Origin: Alteromonas aquimaris
Lineage (GTDB): Bacteria; Pseudomonadota; Gammaproteobacteria; Enterobacterales; Alteromonadaceae
DNA: 64,000 bases
Assembly: GCF_026183695.1 (NCBI RefSeq)
Contig: NZ_JAPFRD010000011.1
Span: 468,790 to 532,789, forward strand
Direction of reading: 5' to 3'
Below the pieces are notes generated by a model. The model did not search any database and had not been told where the DNA came from. It saw only the letters and a program-made list of their open reading frames with translations. Below, in pieces: positions 53,801 to 61,612 of the stretch (position 1 is its first letter; each line of letters starts with the position of its first letter). Made by a program: the position numbers and the translations under genes.

Positions 53801-54619
53801 GGTGGGCCGAATTATCTACCCCGCTTGATGATGGAGCGCGCTACACCCAAACCTTCTACGGTTGATGATGTTGAACAACTGGATACCGCATTAACGGGTG
53901 ATAAAGCAGCGCAGGAGGCCGCACAAAGATTGATGTCTCAAGCTACAGCGTTAGAAGCAAAATGGCGTCATACCCCATTGAATGACCGAATCTCTATGGT
54001 ACGACAGCTTCTAGCTAAAATAGCCAATGTGGATATTCTGGAAGAGTTTGCCGATGATTTAAATCGCACGTTAGCGACCTCTCGTCAGCAAATCACCAAT
54101 GTTGAGCGTAAATTAGCCAAAGCAACTGAGCTTCCAGGGCCGACGGGTGAGTCCAATAAGTTATATCTGGAGCCAAGGGGTGTGTTGGTATGTTTTGCCG
54201 ACAAAGGGGTGACCTTCGAATATTGGACACTGTCTATTGTGACAGCACTGGCCACCGGGAATGTAGTGGTTTCAGTCGTGTCAGAAACGTTTTACGAAGA
54301 GGCGTTAGAGTTTCAGAAAAAATTTGAAGCCACAGGGGCTGAAAAGGGAATTTTCCAGGTCGCGCGCTTGCAGCACTTGCATGATCTGGTTATGCATCCT
54401 GATTTAGCTGGGGTAGTGGTGGATTCCAACACTGAAAGAACGGCGCAGATTTCTGCCATGCTGGCGGCGAGAGAGGGCGGGGCAATATTGCCTGTCATCA
54501 CGGCGGAGTATAACGATAACCTTATTCAACGCTTGATGACTGAGAAAACCATCAGCATTGATACCACGGCGTCGGGCGGAAATACCTCGTTAATGACATT
54601 GGTAGAAGAAGACGAGTAA
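50816..54619 (+). CDS. putA: bifunctional proline dehydrogenase/L-glutamate gamma-semialdehyde dehydrogenase PutA
   Basis: Converts proline to glutamate. The N-terminal ribbon-helix-helix DNA-binding domain of E. coli PutA is missing. The FAD-dependent proline dehydrogenase covers about 240-560 (VRLVKGAYWDTEIK). The aldehyde dehydrogenase (about 630-1080) has Cys817 in AGQRCSALRV and Glu in AETGGQNC. A further 190-residue domain follows the dehydrogenase, a C-terminal domain seen in some PutA types. With no DNA-binding domain it should not be an autorepressor. 1267 residues. Confidence 0.96.
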   Translation: MLINDDLYTTTPLRQRIRDYYRVGESTAIDQILPVAEVNPRARSRAWERARKMVLKIRKDQEGHGGIDALLNEFSLSTAEGVVLMCLAEALLRVPDEDTQNELIRDKLSKGQWTPHLGNSDSLFVNASAWGLLMTGNMVNYADRRKSEHLGILKRTLGRLGEPVIRRAMNIAMRIMGRQFVMGETIETAVERAKDKEKKGYVYSYDMLGEGARTMADADRYYKAYEDAIKVIGKNAHGRGPIKSPGISVKLSAIHPRYEFVKYERVMEEIPPRLKALCMMAKEYDIGLTVDAEEADRLDVSLDIIDKVFSDPDLDGWHGFGLAVQAYQKRALYVIEWLRALTLRVGRPMMVRLVKGAYWDTEIKLTQQAGLDEFPVFTRKSSTDVSYHACANRLLDYRDTIYPQFATHNAYTASVIIELAGDDKENFEFQCLHGMGDTLYDQIVTEEKIQCRVYAPVGEHEDLLAYLVRRLLENGANSSFVNAIVDDSKPVESLLEDPVEKTQRLKIRFNKFIRKPRDLYAPERDNSRGLDISDHHAVHALSHEIARWQSVYSVNESDLPDGATAVRNPTDHNDLVGYHIYANKEQMSQALDKAHNAFQGWSKTPVAERAEILFRTADALERHMSELIAICIREAGKVTQDSIDEVREAVDFCRYYAVRAKELDEDQRLLPRGVVLCISPWNFPLAIFLGQVVAALATGNTVVAKPAEQTSLIAKRAVEIMRNVGLPDDVLQLIIAPGREVGELLLPDERIKAVMFTGSTQTGTLISQTLANRGGEQVPLIAETGGQNCMIVDSTALPEQVVDDVIHSGFQSAGQRCSALRVMYVQEDIADKLITMLTGAMKELKIGDPALLRTDIGPVIDEKALSSLQDHQRYMEDNGKLLYRVELPNDAKNGTFFPPTLYEIDNIDVLQREVFGPVIHIIRFKSKDLENVINAINGTGFGLTMGVHSRLEERANELAAKSRAGNVYINRNMIGAIVGVQPFGGRGLSGTGPKAGGPNYLPRLMMERATPKPSTVDDVEQLDTALTGDKAAQEAAQRLMSQATALEAKWRHTPLNDRISMVRQLLAKIANVDILEEFADDLNRTLATSRQQITNVERKLAKATELPGPTGESNKLYLEPRGVLVCFADKGVTFEYWTLSIVTALATGNVVVSVVSETFYEEALEFQKKFEATGAEKGIFQVARLQHLHDLVMHPDLAGVVVDSNTERTAQISAMLAAREGGAILPVITAEYNDNLIQRLMTEKTISIDTTASGGNTSLMTLVEEDE

Positions 54620-54627
54620 CCTGCTAT

Positions 54628-54651
54628 CGCCCTCTGTCTCTGCAGAGGGCG
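54628..54651 (+). terminator. hairpin after putA
   Basis: CGCCCTCTG and CAGAGGGCG form a perfect 9-bp stem with a 6-nt loop, 8 nt after the putA stop. A small hairpin at 54654-54667 and a T-rich tract follow at 54669-54690, so termination is likely. Confidence 0.65.
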
Positions 54652-54694
54652 AATACCTGCGTAGGTAGTCTTTTTTCTTTTTTCTTTTTACTTT

Positions 54695-56599
54695 TTACTG
54701 TTCATTTTTCCTTTCGGCATTTTCCTCGGACTTATCGGGGTTATTGCGCAAATAGCCAGCGGCACGCTCTTCGTCCCTCGTGGTTAACTTTTCACTTGCC
54801 GAGGACGAATCGTTCTCCAGCGCCCGCGTTTGTTGATTAACCTGATGAATCGTACTGGCGTTGCGCAAGTCTGCTTCACTGGTGATTGATGCAATAGATT
54901 CGCGACCTTTAAGAAATGCTTTTAGCTCGGCCACGATTTTATCCAGTTCAACATCATCTCTGGACATCGACATAATAAATCGTGGTGATTCAAGATTAGC
55001 GCGTCCGCTGGTGGCAAAAATTGACGAACTGATACGGGAAAGTATTATCCACGGTGTGATAGAACTTCTTACCACCGTATTTTCAGAGCGGGTAGAATCA
55101 TGAATTGACATACCGGTTGATACCTTAGACTCAGTAAAAGTGCCTTCCGTTTTCATAAACATGAGTAACGATGAAAATTGCATTTCACCCCAAAACAAAT
55201 GCGACGCCCGATTGAGAATTCTGCCCGCCAAATAGAAGGTCAGCCAACCAAAAAAATAAAATTTCGCCGCATTAACAATACTTATGCCTGCGGCAAACTG
55301 GCTCATTTGGTTGAGATTATTCTGCGTCTGAAAATACTCTATGGCGGCACCTAGCTTAAGCAAAAACATGGCGAAAAAAGCAAAGCCCGTCAGCACACAC
55401 AGTTGTGCCAGCAGGGTGGTAAAATAGCGAAAGCTGTTTTTATAGCACTGGTCGCTATCAGCAGCTAAAGCCGGTTGCGTTTCAATAATGAGTTCACCGA
55501 AAAATCCGCCTTTATCTGCGGCTTCAATTTTAAGTTTTGGATCGTAGTTCTGGTAGATACGATTCGGGATTTCCTTATAGCGCCGGTTAGTCAGAATGAT
55601 ATTTTCGACATTGATAAACACTTCGTTAGGGTGAATACTTTCCTGCAAATTATCACGATATTCACTGACTTCCGTTTTGGGCGTAACTTTTTTAAGGCGG
55701 GTATACAGGTTCGGCGTAATGCCCACTACCACCAACACACAGGCGCCTAGTAACAAGGCTAGATTACTCCATACACTGAACGTCAGCAGGTTCTCTTTAA
55801 TTGCCACCACGGTCTCTAGCTCAGTGCCAAAAATTCGATCAAACAAGAATCCTGTTACCATGGGAACTAGAATACTCAGCGCTAGTAAAATGCCGAAAGA
55901 AAGACCGCCCGTGCTATGAAGTGATTGGTTGCCTTCATTGTGGATTCGGTTGGCTGTATTACGCCAGGTGATAATAAAAAATATCAGCAGTACCAAGGCC
56001 ATAACAGGCAGGGTAATTTGTTGTGCTACCTTGCCTGCCAGACCGGTGGATACGACAAACCAGACCACTGCAAATAGCACCAGCCCAGCCACAAAATTAA
56101 TCACCAGCGAGCCCATTTCTTGTGCCAAATGGCGTATAGGGTAGGGTAAAAAGGTCAGATTGGGGGAGATGGAGTGAAGCAAACGTGCCATCCAGCCAAC
56201 TGGCTCGGCAAAGGTGACGTTCTTGCGGCCCATCAGCATAGAAAATAAATCCTGTTGATCGTACAACAAGGCATTCTTCTCTTTTTCCTGCGCTGCCACA
56301 TCGCGCTCGGAAGGCGCATGGTTATACGCTAACGAGCTGGGCACAGAACGGCCGACAAAATAGCGGAATAGTTGCAGTAAACCGTGACCCAAGTGTCGCG
56401 AACCATCAGCGATCAGGATAAAACCTAAAACAGCATAGATATAACCCAGTACCGAGCCTTGCTGCAGGGCGCTAGCCACGTTCATCAACGGAAAAATCCC
56501 TGCTCCAATCAGAATAGCGCCAGTAATGACGCGGAAGCGTCCTTCGGGCTTAAACGGATTTTTGATTCCTAACGTTGCTGAGCCGAAATCATAAGGCAT
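54695..56599 (-). CDS. large membrane protein of unknown function
   Basis: A 634-residue protein with about eight predicted membrane segments: two near residues 24-70, four between about 160 and 310, and two between about 390 and 470. Long soluble stretches sit between and after them, including a C-terminal highly charged tail (Ser/Glu/Asp/Lys-rich, about 540-634). I recognise no domain. The lipoprotein gene just upstream (15 nt) is probably cotranscribed. The function is unknown; an envelope role is the only reasonable inference. Confidence 0.8.
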   Translation of the reverse strand: MPYDFGSATLGIKNPFKPEGRFRVITGAILIGAGIFPLMNVASALQQGSVLGYIYAVLGFILIADGSRHLGHGLLQLFRYFVGRSVPSSLAYNHAPSERDVAAQEKEKNALLYDQQDLFSMLMGRKNVTFAEPVGWMARLLHSISPNLTFLPYPIRHLAQEMGSLVINFVAGLVLFAVVWFVVSTGLAGKVAQQITLPVMALVLLIFFIITWRNTANRIHNEGNQSLHSTGGLSFGILLALSILVPMVTGFLFDRIFGTELETVVAIKENLLTFSVWSNLALLLGACVLVVVGITPNLYTRLKKVTPKTEVSEYRDNLQESIHPNEVFINVENIILTNRRYKEIPNRIYQNYDPKLKIEAADKGGFFGELIIETQPALAADSDQCYKNSFRYFTTLLAQLCVLTGFAFFAMFLLKLGAAIEYFQTQNNLNQMSQFAAGISIVNAAKFYFFGWLTFYLAGRILNRASHLFWGEMQFSSLLMFMKTEGTFTESKVSTGMSIHDSTRSENTVVRSSITPWIILSRISSSIFATSGRANLESPRFIMSMSRDDVELDKIVAELKAFLKGRESIASITSEADLRNASTIHQVNQQTRALENDSSSASEKLTTRDEERAAGYLRNNPDKSEENAERKNEQ

Positions 56600-56614
56600 T
56601 TTTCACTCCCTGTT

Positions 56615-56905
56615 TTAGTCTGCTTGTTTTTTGAAGGTAATGCCCATCGGGCCGACAAGATCACCGGCTTCGTTGATGCGGTAAATAAGATTGGCTTGCT
56701 CTGATACTTCCACAATGATTTTATTGTCGTCCACTTTGTAATCAAATTCCACTTCGGTACCGAGGGTGCGCTGTTTAAATTTGCCATCTTCAATAACCAC
56801 AGTGGCCATCCCTGAACCATAAGTCCCATTAATGTTTGGGGAACAAGCAGAAAGAGTGAACGTAAAACAAGCAGTTAGGGAAATGATAAATAGCCTAAGC
56901 GGCAT
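56615..56905 (-). CDS. small lipoprotein, partner of the large membrane protein
   Basis: A 96-residue protein with signal sequence and lipobox LSAC (Cys21), then a short beta-rich mature part (SGMATVVIEDGKFKQRTLG, VDDNKIIVEV). First gene of a two-gene unit with the 634-residue membrane protein. No family recognised. Confidence 0.78.
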   Translation of the reverse strand: MPLRLFIISLTACFTFTLSACSPNINGTYGSGMATVVIEDGKFKQRTLGTEVEFDYKVDDNKIIVEVSEQANLIYRINEAGDLVGPMGITFKKQAD

Positions 56906-57093
56906 TGTGGACTCCTGATATTTTCGAAATAGAAACGCATCATTTTTACAGGAATTTAAGCCATATCGATGGGAATTGGTATAAATTTTAGCTGGTTATT
57001 ATCCACACGCACTGCATCTTATCGATTCAGCATCCTGCATCAAGACACGCCATGGGCAACGGAAAAAGGACTACTTGTTATGGAAAAAGAATG

Positions 57094-57120
57094 AAAAAAG
57101 CCTGTGCTTAGGCACAGGCT
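57094..57120 (-). terminator. terminator of the SH3-domain gene
   Basis: AGCCTGTGC-TTAG-GCACAGGCT (57099-57120), with an A-run at 57094-57099 that becomes the U-tract on the minus strand. It lies about 85 nt past the stop of the ygiM-like gene. No other gene lies in 56906-57202. Confidence 0.8.
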
Positions 57121-57202
57121 AACTAAAAAAATTAAACAAAGGGGCGCATCAACTTAACACCTTTCAACATAGATCAGACCATCTTGAAGGTAAGTGAGAA
57201 GG

Positions 57203-57805
57203 CTACATCCATTGATCCTCGCGTCGCCTTTTCTTCGGTAAGTAGGTTAATATTACGCCTAGTAAAATTCCGGCGCCAGCAACCATGCCACCGCGAGTAA
57301 ACCAGCGGACCAGCTCTTTTTGTTCACTCTCATCTACCTGTTGCGAAAGCTTTTTAATCTCACGTTCTTGCTCAGATACCTGCGCTGACAGCTTGGAAAC
57401 TTGCTGGCGAGCGTCGTTGAGTTGCTGGTTTAAACGTTGATTTTCTGATTGTAAACCCTGGGTACCTGACCGGGTTTGCGCTAAACGTTCAGTAAGCAGT
57501 GGAACCAGTTCGCGGCGTGAAATCTGGTCACTGACAAACTTTGTTTCAATCCAGCCACGGCGCCCTTCATTATCACGAATTTCGGTGAATTCCTGTTCGC
57601 GGTTGTGTTGTAGTACGGTGATTGGAGTACCCGCCTCAACTGAACCTAGGATACGATAATTTCTACCTGCACCCGCGTGTAAGAAAACAAATAAATCATC
57701 CCTAATGTAATGATTTGAAGATTGTTCGATATCCAGTGTGGTTTCTTGCGCGAACGCAGGAACTGATAAGGAAATGACAGCGATTAGCAGCCAGCTTCGA
57801 AACAT
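57203..57805 (-). CDS. TIGR04211-type SH3 domain protein (YgiM-like)
   Basis: A 200-residue envelope protein. Signal peptide ends at VPAFA; an SH3b domain follows (about 35-95, LFVFLHAGAGRNYRILGSVE and GRRGWIETKFV), then a coiled coil (about 100-165) and a C-terminal membrane helix with a basic tail (KKRRRED). This architecture is that of E. coli YgiM. It lies divergent from the ygiF-like gene, the same neighbour as in E. coli. Confidence 0.88.
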   Translation of the reverse strand: MFRSWLLIAVISLSVPAFAQETTLDIEQSSNHYIRDDLFVFLHAGAGRNYRILGSVEAGTPITVLQHNREQEFTEIRDNEGRRGWIETKFVSDQISRRELVPLLTERLAQTRSGTQGLQSENQRLNQQLNDARQQVSKLSAQVSEQEREIKKLSQQVDESEQKELVRWFTRGGMVAGAGILLGVILTYLPKKRRREDQWM

Positions 57806-57984
57806 AGAAAATCCGTCATGCAGTTAAAATCAACTCCCGATGGTAGGGCGTAGCCTGCATAAAGGCAAGCCCGATGTGGTCAGACACACTAGTATAAGCA
57901 ACATTTTCACCCCTACAGATTGCCAATTATTAATGACACAGGTAAGGTGTCGCATCATTCTTGTTAAGTCTACCTGCCCTTTAT

Positions 57985-59514
57985 ATGGCTGAAATTGAAA
58001 TTAAGTTCGCTACCCGCCAATCGAGCCACCAATTGCTTGAAGAGTGTGTGGTTCCATTTGTAGAAAAAACCGGGGCCAGGCTGGAGAAGCTGCCCGCGCA
58101 GTCGTTGCAAAACGATTATTACGACACCCCCGAGCAATTGTTTCATGAGCATAAAATTGGCTTTCGCGTCAGACAAAACGGCGATCAGATTGAGCAAACG
58201 GTGAAGACCCAAGGCAATGTCGATGCCGGTTTGCATGCGCGAGGTGAATATAATGTGTCATTATCAAAGCCAGTTCCCGATCTCACTCTGTTTCCTCGTG
58301 AAATCTGGCCGCAAGACTGGAATATCGTTGACATTAATACCCAACTGAGCCGTCAATTCAGTACTCATTTTAAACGCGAAGGGTATCTGGTGTTCTGGCA
58401 AAACAGCCAGATAGAGATGGTGGTGGATAAGGGCGAAGCTGCAACCGAAAAAATCAGCGCTGAAATCAACGAAATTGAACTTGAACTTAAAACGGGAAGA
58501 GTGGAAGACCTGTTTGCGCTTGCTGCGCTGGTTAATCAGCATGCCGAAGTGCGTCTCAGTGACGTGTCTAAAGCAGCGCGAGGTTATCAGTTGCTGCATG
58601 GATGGCAATTACATGTAAAACCGTTACCGGCGGTATTACCCCTGCATCACAACATTTCCACAGAGGCTGCATTTGCCGAAGCCGTTAAGTGTGCATTAGC
58701 GCACTGGCAGCATCACGAACATTTATTTATCGAAACGGGTTCGGTAAAAATGCTGCAGGAGGTGGGGACAAGTGTGCGACTACTGTTACAAAGCGTTTCG
58801 CTTTATCTGCCAGTTCTCCAGTGTCCGCAGATGTTAGCGTTACATAAGCAGCTAATGGACTATGCTCAGCAATGGAGTTGGCTAGACGATTTACAAAGTC
58901 TGCGTTACCTGCTCTCTAAAAAGAGCCTGTTTGCCCGTTTTCTCTCCAAACACCCGGCGCTGGTGAGTTATCTGCAAGGTAGAAAAGCAGGTTTACTCCA
59001 TGCTCATGAGCCCGCCCATGGGTTTTATGCCACTGAGTCTACCGCAATAAAATTAGGCGCCGCGCAGTTACTGGAACTGAAGCCCTGGCAGTCTCATGCG
59101 CAAGGTTTTGATGTGCCTGTAATGGAACACGCAAAAGGCTGGCTCTCGCAGGGCTGGCAGACGCTGCAACAAAGCATGCCGAAAAACCGCAACATGCAAG
59201 AGGCAAACTACGCCGCCATCGAAATGCTGTTGCGACAGACCTTATGGAATGGTTTCTTGTTAGCAGATATGTTTCCTGAAGAGCATGGCCAGTTTCGTGC
59301 CCCATGGTTGGATATTGTTAAGGGTATCGATGAGCTAAAAGCACTGCTGATACTGCAAAATGCCATATCCGATACCGAATTGGCCTCGCCCACTGAAGCA
59401 CGGGAATGGGTTGCAAGTAAAATTACCAGTTTGGTGCAGGTAATGGAACGAACCCGTCAGATTGCGGTGCAGGGAGACTTGTACTGGCAAAACCTTAATT
59501 TAAACAACGACTAG
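57985..59514 (+). CDS. ygiF: CYTH-CHAD inorganic triphosphatase (YgiF-like)
   Basis: An N-terminal CYTH domain hydrolysing inorganic triphosphate, with the ExExK motif in MAEIEIKF, NDYYDTPEQ and LHARGEYNVSLS, plus EINEIELELKTG and SKAARGYQL, then a C-terminal helical CHAD-like region (about 215-500). The start is set at ATG 57985, which aligns with E. coli YgiF (MAQEIELKF); a TTG at 57961 is less likely. About 509 residues. Divergent from ygiM. Confidence 0.9.
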   Translation: MAEIEIKFATRQSSHQLLEECVVPFVEKTGARLEKLPAQSLQNDYYDTPEQLFHEHKIGFRVRQNGDQIEQTVKTQGNVDAGLHARGEYNVSLSKPVPDLTLFPREIWPQDWNIVDINTQLSRQFSTHFKREGYLVFWQNSQIEMVVDKGEAATEKISAEINEIELELKTGRVEDLFALAALVNQHAEVRLSDVSKAARGYQLLHGWQLHVKPLPAVLPLHHNISTEAAFAEAVKCALAHWQHHEHLFIETGSVKMLQEVGTSVRLLLQSVSLYLPVLQCPQMLALHKQLMDYAQQWSWLDDLQSLRYLLSKKSLFARFLSKHPALVSYLQGRKAGLLHAHEPAHGFYATESTAIKLGAAQLLELKPWQSHAQGFDVPVMEHAKGWLSQGWQTLQQSMPKNRNMQEANYAAIEMLLRQTLWNGFLLADMFPEEHGQFRAPWLDIVKGIDELKALLILQNAISDTELASPTEAREWVASKITSLVQVMERTRQIAVQGDLYWQNLNLNND

Positions 59515-59517
59515 TGA

Positions 59518-60585
59518 ATGATGAACACTGTGTTAATGCTCCTGGCGGCCTGCTACTTAGTGGTTGTTATGTTGTTTTGGCGCAATAAGGCGCAACTCAG
59601 TAAGCCGGTTGACTATGCAATTGGGTTGGCGCTATGGCCGCTACTTTTGCTCTCTACCGTTTTGAGTAAGGAGGTGGACGCGGTTTATTTACATATCGCA
59701 GCCTATATCTGCTTTGGTGTGATTCCCTTGATCCTGGCTTTGCAATATAAGGTGGTGACCGCTCAAATCCTTCAATACCCTGCCAAGAACAATAAAATAT
59801 GGTTCCCTGCTTTAATAGTGTGGGTAAGTTTCGTCAGTTTATTCGCCGTTCCTCCCGAGATGCTGCCGACGCTGCTACAAGCACCTTCGGCGGGTCAACT
59901 TCTGACAAATTGGCCGGTGTATCTTATTCATCTGGCAACCGGTTTTGCGGTATTGCTGCTTAGCGTAGCGGCGTCTGAGCAGGTCCAACGCTATCACCAT
60001 TATTTAACTGATCAGGTAGTGGATCCACCTGAGCATCGCATCAGAAAGATGCAGCACGGCTTAGCTTTTGTTGTCGCCAGTGCCTTACTCAGCGTCACGC
60101 TGGTGGTGGTCAATGCCTTTGCGATATTGGAAATTCAGCAATGGTCTTTGTTGAACTCAATCCTATTTATGGTGGCGCTATTAGTGTTATTAACGGTGGT
60201 GGTGTTACCGCATCACAGTATACCTTCCCCACTCGACTACAACCTGCTGGAAAATGGACGTAAATCGAAAGCAGTTTTGCAACAGACTATCGAGCAGACG
60301 CACCAGGCTATCATTGAATACAAATTGTATAAAAAAGTCGGGTTAACGATTGCTGAGGTGGCCGAGTTGGCCAAGGTGGATCCCACCACCCTGGCCAAAG
60401 CCACCCGAGAGATAAATCAGCAAAAATTCAGACGCTTTATTTACGAATACCGTCTAGATTATGCCAAGAAAGTGCTACTTAGAAGCGATACGAATATCGC
60501 AGATGTCGCTAAACGGTTAGGGTTAAATTCAAAGATCTTTCTGGATGAAGTACTCGTTGAGCATCTGCGAAACTTTAAATCATAG
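59518..60585 (+). CDS. membrane-anchored AraC-type regulator
   Basis: The N-terminal half has about seven hydrophobic membrane segments (residues 1-235), and the C-terminal 80 residues form an AraC/XylS-type double helix-turn-helix (LTIAEVAELAKVDPTTLAKA; NIADVAKRLGLNSKIFLDEV). This multi-helix plus HTH arrangement is seen in other marine gammaproteobacterial AraC proteins. It begins 3 nt after the ygiF stop. Signal and targets are unknown. The downstream DUF1428 reading frame overlaps its end, but the preferred start of that gene lies 28 nt after the stop. Confidence 0.88.
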   Translation: MMNTVLMLLAACYLVVVMLFWRNKAQLSKPVDYAIGLALWPLLLLSTVLSKEVDAVYLHIAAYICFGVIPLILALQYKVVTAQILQYPAKNNKIWFPALIVWVSFVSLFAVPPEMLPTLLQAPSAGQLLTNWPVYLIHLATGFAVLLLSVAASEQVQRYHHYLTDQVVDPPEHRIRKMQHGLAFVVASALLSVTLVVVNAFAILEIQQWSLLNSILFMVALLVLLTVVVLPHHSIPSPLDYNLLENGRKSKAVLQQTIEQTHQAIIEYKLYKKVGLTIAEVAELAKVDPTTLAKATREINQQKFRRFIYEYRLDYAKKVLLRSDTNIADVAKRLGLNSKIFLDEVLVEHLRNFKS

Positions 60586-60613
60586 CGGGATAGTGTTTAG
60601 CGGAGTTAACATC

Positions 60614-60973
60614 ATGCACTACATAGACGGATTTGTTTTTCCCATTGCGAAAAGTGGTCTGGAAAAATATCGGCAATTGGGGACAGCGGTTGCGGCGATA
60701 TGGAAAGAACATGGCGCTTTGCATTACTGCGAATTTACCGGTGACGACATGAGGTTACCCGGCACTAAATCGTTTACGGACATGCTCTGTGTGAGCGAAG
60801 ATGAAACCGTGATATTTGGGTGGGTGGCCTTTGCATCTCGCGAGGCGCGCATCATTGCTAATGCGAAGGTTGCTGCCGATCCCAGAATCGAAGAGCTGAT
60901 CACTTCAATTGATTCAGGTTTTGATGCCAGCAGAATGGTCTACGGCGGTTTCAGCGCTATTATCGCTAGTTGA
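60614..60973 (+). CDS. DUF1428 domain protein
   Basis: A 119-residue protein of the DUF1428 family (ferredoxin-like fold), with MHYIDGFVFPIAK at the start, then KFTDML-like KSFTDMLCVSEDETVIFGW and a final MVYGGFSAI. I start at ATG 60614, preceded by GGAG at 9 nt; the longer frame from 60545 overlaps the AraC gene. The function of the family is unknown. Confidence 0.9.
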   Translation: MHYIDGFVFPIAKSGLEKYRQLGTAVAAIWKEHGALHYCEFTGDDMRLPGTKSFTDMLCVSEDETVIFGWVAFASREARIIANAKVAADPRIEELITSIDSGFDASRMVYGGFSAIIAS

Positions 60974-61612
60974 CCCCGGGCATGATTTTAATAATGTTTT
61001 CCGCGTTTAATCGCCATTGGCAGGCAACGTTGCCGTGCGTGCAAAATAAGTTAAGGTTGCAATAGCTGTTAAGCAGCTCTGTCAGTATAAACGCTCCAAT
61101 TTTGATGGCGCTTATTCAAATTGGCTGATGCAAAAAAAAGTGCCCTAGACCGTTTCAAAAGGGTTATTGATTAGGGCACTGGAAAAATTGTTTTTCTAGT
61201 GTGGGGACGCACAGATATATACGGTTACGACAAGGTAGCAGGTGCAGTTGAGTATTTTTCTATAATCAAGGGGCAGGCAGTCACAGAAAAGTTGAATGCG
61301 TGGACAGGAACGCCGCACGCATCTGTAATAGTGGACATCTGCTGTTTGCAGTCTGCTCTGGCTGGTAAGCTAATCCCTTTCTTGCGATGGTTTATCGTAT
61401 TGCCCATAACTAAACATTGACCGGTGTGGGGCGGTTGTTTACTCTGATTATTCTGTATTCACGGACGAAGCTAATACGTGCAGATGCTGCGCGTAACGTG
61501 AACAGTGATAGGTGATAAGTAAAAAGCGAAAAGCAAAAAGTAAAAACTTATCGAAATCATTCACTTCCCTTGGTCCTGATTCTAAATTGGTTAATTAATT
61601 TTAGGACTATTT
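60974..61612. other. non-coding stretch with hairpin and A-rich tract
   Basis: 639 nt with no credible gene. AGTGCCCTA (61139-61147) and TAGGGCACT (61172-61180) form a perfect 9-bp stem with a 24-nt loop, preceded by an A-run. A perfect palindrome GGCAACGTTGCC lies at 61023-61034. A tract at 61518-61550 repeats AAAAAG/AAAAGC motifs. A 73-codon frame at 61199-61420 has no ribosome site and overlaps structure, so I do not call it. Confidence 0.5.

Noticed and set aside
54861..56144. Several plus-strand frames inside the 634-residue membrane protein gene
   Set aside because: All are antisense shadows of a long, open coding frame with its own operon partner.
61199..61420. 73-codon frame before the oligopeptidase gene
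   Set aside because: No ribosome site, no recognisable features, and an opposite-strand frame of similar length covers the same bases.
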